This document shows positions 1 through 5,319 of a stretch of DNA of 5,319 nt, piece after piece; the first letter of the stretch is position 1, and every line of letters begins with the position of its first letter. The DNA lies in contig PMHN01000292.1 in assembly GCA_003156695.1 (NCBI GenBank), positions 3,285 through 8,603 of the forward strand, given 5' to 3'. This stretch comes from Gammaproteobacteria bacterium. Lineage in GTDB: Bacteria > Pseudomonadota > Gammaproteobacteria > Steroidobacterales > Steroidobacteraceae. A program made the position numbers and the translations under genes. The notes under the pieces are model-generated. The model did not search any database and was not told where the DNA came from. It was given only the letters and a program-made list of their open reading frames with translations.

Positions 1-1
1 G

Positions 2-391
2 ATCGGGTTGCTGGCGCTCCTGGCATGGCAGTTGAGTACGCTGTGGACTGCATACCCCGACTACCTGCCGTATTTCAACGAGGCGGTCGCGCATCCGGAA
101 GCGGTGCTGGTGGATTCCGACCTCGACTGGGGCCAGGACCTCAAGCGCCTGGAATGGCGCGCCGCGCAACTGAAAATTCCGCACTTAAGCCTTGCCTACC
201 GGGGAACCGCGCTGCTCTCCAAGGAGCCGCTGCCGCCGTTCACGGATCTGCCGCCTCACCAGCCGGCCACCGGCTGGGTGGCGATTTCGCAGCTGGCGCG
301 AACGCGCAATCCCGACGACTACGCCTGGACCGACGCGTACCAACCCGTCGAGCGGGTCGGCAAGAGCATCGACCTCTACTACATTCCTTAG
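2..391 (+). CDS. C-terminal part of a family 39-type membrane glycosyltransferase (partial)
   Basis: The open frame enters from the left edge and ends at TAG 389-391, leaving 129 residues; the true start lies outside the window, so the TTG at 8 should not be taken as one. The visible part starts with the end of a hydrophobic helix (LLALLAWQLSTLW), followed by YPDYLPYFNE and DSDLDWGQDLKRL, then GWVAISQLAR and a terminal GKSIDLYYIP. From memory, this order (YxxYFNE, D-S-N/D-L-DWGQDL, GWxAIS, SIxLYxIP) is typical of the C-terminal extracytoplasmic portion of bacterial family 39-like glycosyltransferases, multi-pass enzymes that use polyprenyl-phosphate-linked sugars. The catalytic Asp-containing first loop is not in the window, so donor and acceptor cannot be given. 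The gene converges on the M48 protease gene, with a paired-hairpin spacer between them. Family assignment is fairly sure; the exact role is unknown. Confidence 0.8.
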   Translation: MGLLALLAWQLSTLWTAYPDYLPYFNEAVAHPEAVLVDSDLDWGQDLKRLEWRAAQLKIPHLSLAYRGTALLSKEPLPPFTDLPPHQPATGWVAISQLARTRNPDDYAWTDAYQPVERVGKSIDLYYIP

Positions 392-398
392 TCAACTG

Positions 399-426
399 GG
401 CAAAAGTCGCCTGCGGCGCTTTTGCC
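399..426. terminator. Hairpin 1 of a tandem pair, likely bidirectional terminator
   Basis: GGCAAAAG (399-406) pairs with CTTTTGCC (419-426), and inside it CGCC (408-411) pairs with GGCG (415-418) around a TGC loop, with a single unpaired T at 407. The structure starts 8 bases after the glycosyltransferase stop. The layout A-run, GC stem, T-run reads the same from both strands, as expected for a shared terminator between convergent genes. No extra T-tract follows the outer stem, so termination would depend on the inner GC stem plus CTTTT; efficiency is uncertain. Confidence 0.55.
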
Positions 427-445
427 GGACATCAGCTTCGCTTCC

Positions 446-473
446 GCGGGCAAAAGGCGCGGCTTTTGCCCGC
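446..473. terminator. Hairpin 2 of a tandem pair, likely bidirectional terminator
   Basis: A perfect 11-bp inverted repeat, GCGGGCAAAAG (446-456) with CTTTTGCCCGC (463-473), encloses a 6-base loop. It lies 12 bases beyond the stop codon of the minus-strand protease gene, the right place to end that operon. It reuses the GGGCAAAAG/CTTTTGCC arms of hairpin 1, so the two look like diverged copies of one element. No free T-tract flanks it on either strand. Confidence 0.6.
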
Positions 474-485
474 TGGGCAGTGACC

Positions 486-1721
486 TTACGTCTGCAGGCG
501 CACGATCCGCGCGAGCGGCGCTGGATGCGAATAGTAAAAGGCGGCGTACACCGGATCGGGCGTGAGCGTGCCGGCGTTGTCGCGTTGCAGCTTTACCAGC
601 GCGCTGGCGAGTTCCGCGGCACTTGCGGCGCGGGTAGCGAACGCGTCGGCCTCGAACTCATGGCGCCGTGACCACAACGACGAGAGCGGCGTGAGGAAGA
701 ACATGAACGCCGGGATGGCAAGGACGAACAACAACAGCGCTGCATGGGTCGAGGGGATTGGCACGCCGAGCGCGGCATAAAACCCCGCCTGCCCCTTGAG
801 CCAGCCGAGCACTGCAAGGCCGACGAAGCTGATCGCAATTGACAGCAGCAGCCGCTGGCGCACGTGCTTGAGTTTGAAGTGCCCGAGCTCATGCGCCAGC
901 ACCGCCTCGACTTCGGCAGGCGCAAGCCGCTCGAGCAGCGTGTCGAAGAACACGATGCGCTTGTTGCGGCCGATGCCGGTGAAATACGCGTTGCCGTGAC
1001 TTGAGCGACGCGAGTTGTCGACCACGAAAACACCCTTGGAGGTGAAGCCGCAGCGCGTGAGCAGCGCCTCGATCCGCCCTTTGAGCGCCGCATCCGTCAG
1101 CGGCGAAAAGCGGTTGAACAGCGGGGCGATGAACGCCGGCCACGCCCAGGCCATGAACAACATGAAGGCCAGCCACAGGCCCCAGGCCCAGATCCACCAC
1201 CAGCGTCCGGCGCGCTCCATGAGTAGCAGGGTGGCGACCAGCAGCGACCCGCCCAGGAGGATGGCAAGCGCGAGACCCTTGCCGAGGTCGGCGATGAACA
1301 ACATCGGCGTGGTGCGGTTGAACCCGTAGCGCGCCTCCAGTCCGAAGGTGCGCCAGACCGAAAGCGGCAGGCTGACCAGCTGCATCACGAGCACGCAGCT
1401 GCCGATTACCGCAACACCGAGCCAGGGCTGCGCGAGCCGGGTGTGACGCCACAGGGCGTCGAACGCCGCGATGCCTCCGCCAACCGTCAGGGCCAGGGTG
1501 AGCGCGGCGTCGACAACCGTACCGACTCTGCCGAAACGCACCTTGGCGATGGTGTAGTCGGCCGCCTTCGCGTGCTCCGCGCCGGTGATGCTGGCGGCAA
1601 ACGGCGGCGGTACCTCGGTGCGCAGGCGTGTGACCGTGGTCTCCTGGCGTCGCGCGAGCCACAGCTCGATGCCGACGCCAGCCAGGACGAGGAAAACGAA
1701 TGCGACGCTCAGCCAGGACAT
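486..1721 (-). CDS. Ste24-like M48 family integral-membrane zinc metalloprotease
   Basis: The 411-residue product has the layout of Ste24/CAAX prenyl protease 1 relatives. An N-terminal membrane domain contains FGLEARYGFNRTTP (126-139) and hydrophobic helices near 3-20, 70-88, 101-121, 145-167 and 174-200. The catalytic part carries HELGH at 277-281 (zinc ligands H277 and H281, catalytic E278) and EFEADAF at 355-361, where E355 is the expected third zinc ligand. SHGNAYFTG (241-249) and YYSHPAPLARI (396-406) are also typical of the family. The active site is therefore complete and the length normal. The family cleaves proteins or peptides within the membrane; in eukaryotes it trims prenylated CaaX proteins, which bacteria lack, so the substrate here is unknown. 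The ATG at 1721 lies 13 bases after the transporter stop, with no clear Shine-Dalgarno, which suggests expression by reinitiation from the same transcript. Related membrane proteases such as HtpX are shorter and lack the N-terminal CAAX region. Confidence 0.93.
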   Translation of the reverse strand: MSWLSVAFVFLVLAGVGIELWLARRQETTVTRLRTEVPPPFAASITGAEHAKAADYTIAKVRFGRVGTVVDAALTLALTVGGGIAAFDALWRHTRLAQPWLGVAVIGSCVLVMQLVSLPLSVWRTFGLEARYGFNRTTPMLFIADLGKGLALAILLGGSLLVATLLLMERAGRWWWIWAWGLWLAFMLFMAWAWPAFIAPLFNRFSPLTDAALKGRIEALLTRCGFTSKGVFVVDNSRRSSHGNAYFTGIGRNKRIVFFDTLLERLAPAEVEAVLAHELGHFKLKHVRQRLLLSIAISFVGLAVLGWLKGQAGFYAALGVPIPSTHAALLLFVLAIPAFMFFLTPLSSLWSRRHEFEADAFATRAASAAELASALVKLQRDNAGTLTPDPVYAAFYYSHPAPLARIVRLQT

Positions 1722-1734
1722 GAACGAGCCGCGA

Positions 1735-3015
1735 CTAAGTGTGCGCGGGCGTCGGCCCGGGGGCGGCAGTACCCTGTGTGCGCTCGCGCCACCACAGCGC
1801 CACGGTGCACAGAAATGCCACGAGACTCAGGAGACCGAAGAACCACAGCATGGGCGCGTAACCGCCCGGGTTGCTGGCGCTGGCGCCGCTGGTGTCGTTG
1901 ATGTGTCCGGCGATGAGGTTCGCGGCAAACAGGCCGACATTCTGCAGGGTGGTCATGAGACCGTACGCCGTGCCGAGGTGCTCCGGTGCGGCATAGCGCA
2001 CCACGGTCGGCCATAGCACCGCGGGCAGAAATGAAAAGCTCACCCCGAGAAGGGCCGTCGAGAGTCCGGCGCTGCCGGGGACGGCGCCCAGCACCAGAAA
2101 ACTCAGCGGCAGCAGTGCCGAGCCGAAGGTCAGCAGCAGCGCATTACGGCCGAGGCGATCCAGCAGTAAGCCGAACACCGGCGTGGCAAACACCGCCGCG
2201 AGGAACACGTAACTGTTGAGTGTGCTCGCCTCGGCGAGCGTGAGGCCCTGGGCTTGCTGCAGGTACTTGATGGCGAAGGTGCTGCGGAACGGGAAGATGA
2301 CGGAGTAGAAGGTCACGCAGGTCGCAACCAGCAGCCAGTACTCACGCCTGAAAGTCAGAAGGTGCCGCCAGTCGAACCGCTCCGGCGGCGGCGGCAGTGC
2401 CAGGGTTCCGCGCGGCGCTTCGCGGCGGTCCACCCAGAAGAACATGAGCGCGCCCGCGAACGACAGGGCCGCAAACCCCGCGGCGAGCCACAGCGGCGCC
2501 TGCCAGCCGTGCGCGTACAGATCACTGGCGAAGGAGGGTGAGCGGTCGGCGAGATACGATCCCAGGCGCGCGAGACTCAGGTTAACTGCAAACAGCAGCG
2601 CGAAGTAACGGCCGGTGAACCATTGGGCTAACGCCACCGTGGCCGCCACCGCGAGTGTCTCGGAACCGATGCCGAACAGCAGCCGGCCGACGACCATGAC
2701 CGAGAAGTGCGCGCCGATCGCGGTCACCGCCGCGCCCACGAGACAGATCGCCGTCGTGAACACGATCATGCGCCGGGCACTCAGGCGATCCACCAGCACC
2801 CCGCCGATGACCGTCAGGAAAATGTTGGGCAGGCTGTAGATCGCGTTCAGCGTGCCGATCTGGGTATCGCTGAAATGCAGTTCGCGGGACAGCTGTTCGG
2901 CGACCGGGCCGATGGAGTCGTAGCCGTAGTAGTTGCCGAGCATCACCAGCCCCACGGCGGTGAACATGAACGCCTGCACGGCGAAAGTGGGGGTCGAAGT
3001 GCGCGGTGAATTCAT
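1735..3015 (-). CDS. MFSD1-like major facilitator superfamily transporter
   Basis: A 426-residue, 12-helix secondary transporter of the inner membrane. Motif A appears after helix 2 (GGVLVDRLSARR, 71-82) and in degenerate form after helix 8 (FGLLLDRLGRN, 281-291). GRLLFGIGSETLAVA (110-124), QWFTGRYFALLFAVNLSLARLG (131-152), the VIFPFR segment (239-244) and APEHLGTAYGLMTTLQNVG (343-361) resemble, from memory, the same regions of animal MFSD1, a lysosomal dipeptide transporter. The substrate is thus possibly small peptides, but this is inferred. The ATG at 3015 is chosen because it overlaps the stop of the upstream 27-codon ORF as ATGA and begins just before the first helix. A GTG at 3036 would add seven residues inside that small ORF and has no better ribosome site. 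No Shine-Dalgarno precedes 3015, consistent with translational coupling. The gene is followed after 13 bases by the M48 protease gene. Confidence 0.9.
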   Translation of the reverse strand: MNSPRTSTPTFAVQAFMFTAVGLVMLGNYYGYDSIGPVAEQLSRELHFSDTQIGTLNAIYSLPNIFLTVIGGVLVDRLSARRMIVFTTAICLVGAAVTAIGAHFSVMVVGRLLFGIGSETLAVAATVALAQWFTGRYFALLFAVNLSLARLGSYLADRSPSFASDLYAHGWQAPLWLAAGFAALSFAGALMFFWVDRREAPRGTLALPPPPERFDWRHLLTFRREYWLLVATCVTFYSVIFPFRSTFAIKYLQQAQGLTLAEASTLNSYVFLAAVFATPVFGLLLDRLGRNALLLTFGSALLPLSFLVLGAVPGSAGLSTALLGVSFSFLPAVLWPTVVRYAAPEHLGTAYGLMTTLQNVGLFAANLIAGHINDTSGASASNPGGYAPMLWFFGLLSLVAFLCTVALWWRERTQGTAAPGPTPAHT

Positions 3016-3095
3016 GTGCGGGGCCGCGCGCGCCACGCCAGCCCGAACGCGAAGTACACGCCTATGATGGCCCAGTCAATCGTTGCCGGATGCAT
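3012..3095 (-). CDS. 27-residue single-helix membrane peptide, first gene of the transporter operon
   Basis: A short ORF missed by usual length limits. ATG at 3095-3093 has the best Shine-Dalgarno in the window (AAGGGGG at 3105-3099, three bases before the ATG) and lies just below a good -10 box. The product starts MHPATIDWAIIG, continues as one aromatic-rich hydrophobic segment (about residues 5-21) and ends RARPRT, so the positive-inside rule predicts the C-terminus in the cytoplasm. Its TGA overlaps the transporter ATG as ATGA. Third codon positions are mostly G/C, like neighbouring genes. The xIDWxIIGxYF pattern resembles the first helix of sodium:solute symporters, from memory. It may be a real small membrane protein, a leader ORF whose translation opens the transporter start, or a relic of a lost symporter. 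The frame could extend up to 3227, but that would run into the divergent synthase gene and bypass the ribosome site. Confidence 0.6.
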   Translation of the reverse strand: MHPATIDWAIIGVYFAFGLAWRARPRT

Positions 3096-3098
3096 GTT

Positions 3099-3105
3099 CC
3101 CCCTT
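3099..3105 (-). promoter_or_regulatory. Ribosome binding site that fixes the small-ORF start
   Basis: The minus strand reads AAGGGGG followed by AAC and ATG. Neither the transporter ATG at 3015 nor the GTG at 3036 has such a purine tract, so ribosomes on this transcript most likely load here and reach the transporter by coupling. The gap to the ATG is on the short side if all seven bases pair; pairing of the AAGG part gives six bases. Confidence 0.6.
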
Positions 3106-3144
3106 CGCGAGTGCATTGTAGCGGTGCCCGGTGCGCGAGTGCAT
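3106..3144. repeat. Pair of 11-bp direct repeats framing the promoter, candidate operator
   Basis: CGCGAGTGCAT occurs at 3106-3116 and again, unchanged, at 3134-3144, 28 bases apart start to start. On the minus strand the unit reads ATGCACTCGCG. The upstream copy covers the predicted -35, and the downstream copy overlaps the last two bases of the -10 and the expected start site. This is the geometry of paired regulator sites. The regulator is not identifiable in the window. Confidence 0.45.
3115..3143 (-). promoter_or_regulatory. Predicted sigma70-type promoter of the minus-strand operon
   Basis: On the minus strand TACAAT (3120-3115) matches five of six bases of the TATAAT consensus. A 17-base spacer separates it from TGCACT (3143-3138), a weak -35 with three of six matches to TTGACA. 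A start of transcription about seven bases downstream (near 3108) would give a 5' leader of about 13 bases, just enough for the AAGGGGG ribosome site. The weak -35 suggests that an activator may be needed. Confidence 0.5.
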
Positions 3145-3200
3145 CCCAATTGGCGGGGGAGTACTCTGCAGCCAAGAGGGGTCAGGCGCGCTGATTTTCT

Positions 3201-5159
3201 GTGAAGCCGTTCATCGTCAACAAGCACGGTAGTCTGGTACTGCCCTCGAACTTCTTTCCCGAAATCGACTTTTCACGGCTCAACACCCTCGAGCAGTTTG
3301 CGGCCGTGGTGAAGCGCGACTTCGACCAGAAGGCGCCCGCGGGACCTGAGCTGCTGCAGCGGGTTGAAGCGCGCAGCTACCAGAGCCGCTACGACCTGTT
3401 GCGCGATCTCGGCTTGCACCTGTTCTGGATGAACCGCTACGCGATCACCATGTACGAGAAGCGGCCGGTGGCGTGGCGGCACGTGCCGAAGAAACGCGAC
3501 GACGTATTTATCCCGGTGGTCAAGCCCTGGCCGGACGGTGCGCGCAAGGTGGCCGCGGTGCAGGCGGAATTCAACCGCCTGCCGGCGACCTGGAATGCCG
3601 ATGCCGAGTACCGCATCTTCTCGCGGCTCTTCGATGTCTACAGCAATCGCCGGCACCACGCTTCAGAATTGCCGGCCATCAAGCCGACGGTGGCGGAGAT
3701 CATGGAGGATCCGACCAATCTGACTTTTCATATCTCCCTGTACGATCCGGACTTCAGCACTTTCTCGTTTGAGGAAATCGTCGATTGCCATGAGGAGGTT
3801 CCCGAGCTCGAGGCGCTGATGCGCTGGGCCATGGTGTTGTACAACCAGTATCCGTGGCACCGGCAGCACACGCGTCTCATCGAGGTGGGCAAGATAAAAG
3901 ACGACGACGTGATTGCCGTCTTTTATCCGCGCCATCGCGAGGTGCTGCAGTTCATCCGTCGCGTCAAGGGTGCCAGGCCCGTGGGCGCCGCCGCAGCGCC
4001 GGTGCCCGCGCCGCAGGCGCAGCCGCCCACCAGTCCCATGGCGGCGCTGCACGTGGCGCAGCAATGCAAGGTGCTGCCGCGGCTGGAGGCCCTGGCGGTG
4101 GTGAAGGGTGAAGTGCGCTGCACGAACGAGGACCTGGTGCGCAACGCCGCTTACAACTGGTCGCCGATGTCGGCGCAGGAAATAGTCGACAAGACCGGCA
4201 TCGAGTGCCGCCTGTACACCGAGCGCAGCCTCGAGGACATCTCGTTGCAGGCTGCCCGCCGGGCGCTCGAACACGCGCACCGCCGTCCCGAAGAGATTGG
4301 CGCGGTGATTTTCTGCACCTGCACCAGCACGCGTCTGCTGCCCTCGATCGCAACCTGGATTTCCGGGCAACTCGGCATCCTGCAGACGCACGCGTCCTTC
4401 GACCTCGTGGCTGCCTGCGCCGGCATGCTGTACGGGCTGGCCGAATGCGTGCGCCTGCTGCAGGAGGTGAAGCGTCCGGTGCTGTTGGTATGCGCCGAGA
4501 AATTCTCCGACAAGATCGGCAGCGTGCGACCGTCGCGCATGATCTTCGGTGACGGCGCCGCGGCGCTGGTCGTCGGGCCCGCGCCGGCCGGGGCCCCCAC
4601 CGACATCGATGTTATCCAGACCTACGCCAGCGGGCCTTTCAGCGAAGTCAATTCGATCATCTGGCCGAACCCGGAGTTTGACAACAGCATCACGGTCTAT
4701 GGGCCGGAGGTGCAGTCGCTGGTGCGGCGCTATCTCACGCAGATGATACGGGAGATGGTTGAGGCACGGGATCCTGGGGATCCCAGCCGTTTGCTCCTCG
4801 AGAGCGTCGATCTCGTGGTGCCACACCAGGCCAACCGCACCATGGTCGAGAAGCTTGCCGCGGCGGAAGGGCTGGCCCCCGAGCGGCTTTATTTCAATAT
4901 CGCGAAAGTTGGCAATACCTCGGCGGCGAGCATTGCACTCGCCATCTGGGACGCCGTCACGGAAGGGGTGATCAAGCGTCCATCGCGAATCTTCACGCCG
5001 GGCTTTGGTGCCGGTGCAGTTGCGGGCTACGCCGTGATGCGCATTGACCCGCGCATTATCGTGCCCGCGCAGGCACCTTCCGCGGCGGCGCCGTCGGCCA
5101 CCGGACGCGCGGATGAGGGCTCATCGATCGAGGACATGCGTGCGGCGTTCGCAGGGTGA
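3201..5159 (+). CDS. FabH-type ketoacyl synthase III with a long unrecognised N-terminal domain
   Basis: A 652-residue protein in two parts. Residues 1-255 match no family I recognise: soluble, rich in Trp/Tyr/His, mostly charged and helical-looking, without a signal peptide. An Ala/Pro linker (257-279) follows. Residues 285-617 form a complete FabH-like condensing enzyme: KTGIECR (331-337), CTCTSTRLLPS (372-382), nucleophile C406 in VAACAGML, FGDGAAALV (449-457), H542 in VPHQANR, N572 in VGNTSAAS and the closing GFGAGAVAGYAV (601-612). The His-Asn spacing of 30 equals that of E. coli FabH (H244, N274). Such enzymes join an acyl-CoA or acyl-ACP to malonyl-ACP; FabH itself is about 320 residues, so this is twice normal size. 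An Ala/Ser tail ends the protein. GTG at 3201 is taken because an in-frame TGA lies at 3192-3194; no ribosome site sits at normal distance. Substrate is unknown, and no acyl carrier or thioesterase gene is nearby. Confidence 0.88.
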   Translation: MKPFIVNKHGSLVLPSNFFPEIDFSRLNTLEQFAAVVKRDFDQKAPAGPELLQRVEARSYQSRYDLLRDLGLHLFWMNRYAITMYEKRPVAWRHVPKKRDDVFIPVVKPWPDGARKVAAVQAEFNRLPATWNADAEYRIFSRLFDVYSNRRHHASELPAIKPTVAEIMEDPTNLTFHISLYDPDFSTFSFEEIVDCHEEVPELEALMRWAMVLYNQYPWHRQHTRLIEVGKIKDDDVIAVFYPRHREVLQFIRRVKGARPVGAAAAPVPAPQAQPPTSPMAALHVAQQCKVLPRLEALAVVKGEVRCTNEDLVRNAAYNWSPMSAQEIVDKTGIECRLYTERSLEDISLQAARRALEHAHRRPEEIGAVIFCTCTSTRLLPSIATWISGQLGILQTHASFDLVAACAGMLYGLAECVRLLQEVKRPVLLVCAEKFSDKIGSVRPSRMIFGDGAAALVVGPAPAGAPTDIDVIQTYASGPFSEVNSIIWPNPEFDNSITVYGPEVQSLVRRYLTQMIREMVEARDPGDPSRLLLESVDLVVPHQANRTMVEKLAAAEGLAPERLYFNIAKVGNTSAASIALAIWDAVTEGVIKRPSRIFTPGFGAGAVAGYAVMRIDPRIIVPAQAPSAAAPSATGRADEGSSIEDMRAAFAG

Positions 5160-5165
5160 GCTGGG

Positions 5166-5319
5166 CTACGCCAGGTAGATGAAGCGCGCGACGCACAGCG
5201 CCGCGAGTACGTACACCAGCCAGTCCCGCGGATGCGCCTGCCCCTTCACCAGCTTCAGCACCGCGTGGCTGGTGATGCCGAAGGCGAGGCCGTTGGCGAT
5301 GGAGTAAGTCAGCGGAACC
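5166..5319 (-). CDS. C-terminal end of an AzgA-type NCS2 purine permease (partial)
   Basis: On the minus strand an open frame enters from the right edge and stops at TAG (5168-5166), giving 50 complete residues. It begins VPLTYSIANGLAFGITSH, then VLKLVKGQ, and ends in a hydrophobic helix DWLVYVLAALCVARFIYLA. The PLTYSIAxGLAFG segment and the closing WLVYVLAxLFxxRFxYL pattern are, from memory, characteristic of the C-terminus of AzgA-like members of the nucleobase:cation symporter 2 group, which import adenine, guanine or hypoxanthine with protons across the inner membrane. Substrate residues lie outside the window. The gene converges on the synthase gene with only 6 bases between the stop codons and no hairpin in that gap. 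Confidence 0.8.
   Translation of the reverse strand, partial: VPLTYSIANGLAFGITSHAVLKLVKGQAHPRDWLVYVLAALCVARFIYLA

Noticed and set aside
889..1662. 257-codon minus-strand frame overlapping the M48 protease
   Set aside because: It is an alternate frame of the protease gene with Arg/His/Ala-rich low-complexity translation and no recognisable domain.
3016..3036. GTG at 3036 as start of the MFS transporter
   Set aside because: It has no Shine-Dalgarno and adds only seven residues that overlap the small ORF; the ATG at 3015 with the ATGA overlap explains the layout better.
3146..3153. 8-bp palindrome CCAATTGG next to the direct repeats
   Set aside because: It is too short to separate from chance, and no second copy was seen in the intergenic region; it may still be part of the regulatory site.
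3016..3204. Plus-strand frame of up to 62 codons ending GTGA at the synthase start
   Set aside because: The overlap looks like coupling, but the frame is antisense to the small ORF, has no ribosome site at its ATG codons and no hydrophobic or domain pattern. The minus-strand reading has much better signals.
3012..3227. Longer 71-codon version of the small ORF starting at 3227
   Set aside because: It would begin inside the divergent synthase gene, cross the predicted promoter and ignore the strong ribosome site before 3095; its extra residues look like translated non-coding sequence.
4768..4784. Perfect 7-bp hairpin GGGATCC-TGG-GGATCCC inside the synthase gene
   Set aside because: It lies within coding sequence for the Asp-Pro-Gly-Asp-Pro stretch, has no T-tract, and is explained by the codons used for the repeated dipeptide.
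3663..4826. 387-codon open frame on the minus strand inside the synthase gene
   Set aside because: Its protein is rich in His/Arg/Gly/Gln with no family motif, and it lies antisense to a gene with clear catalytic motifs. Long antisense frames are common in GC-rich coding DNA.

Overview
The window reads as ordinary chromosome of a GC-rich bacterium. Codon third positions are strongly G/C, and the gene mix (a family 39 glycosyltransferase, a Ste24-type M48 protease, a FabH-like synthase, an AzgA-type purine permease) fits a proteobacterium, perhaps a gammaproteobacterium. That placement is inference from composition and protein style only. There is no rRNA, tRNA, CRISPR array, phage gene or insertion sequence.

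Layout from left to right. (1) Positions 2-391, plus strand: the C-terminal end of a membrane glycosyltransferase of the family 39 type, cut by the window edge. (2) Positions 392-485: a convergent gap holding two tandem hairpins built from the same GGCAAAAG/CTTTTGCC arms, probably a two-way terminator. (3) Positions 3095 down to 486, minus strand: a compact operon of a 27-residue single-helix membrane peptide, an MFS transporter resembling animal MFSD1, and a Ste24-like zinc protease. The first two genes overlap by ATGA and the last two are 13 bases apart. (4) Positions 3096-3200: a divergent control region with a good minus-strand -10 box (TACAAT) and two copies of an 11-bp direct repeat, one over the -35 position and one over the -10 edge and start site. 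(5) Positions 3201-5159, plus strand: a 652-residue protein with an unrecognised N-terminal region of about 255 residues, an Ala/Pro linker, and a complete FabH-type ketoacyl synthase with Cys-His-Asn intact. (6) Positions 5166-5319, minus strand: the C-terminus of an AzgA-type NCS2 purine permease, convergent with the synthase and only 6 bases away.

The genes do not form one obvious pathway. The most coherent unit is the minus-strand operon: a tiny membrane peptide translationally coupled to a transporter whose animal relative carries dipeptides, followed by an integral-membrane protease. A peptide uptake or membrane-protein turnover role is possible but is inference. The least conventional items are the small membrane ORF with its repeat-flanked promoter and the long N-terminal extension on the FabH-like enzyme.
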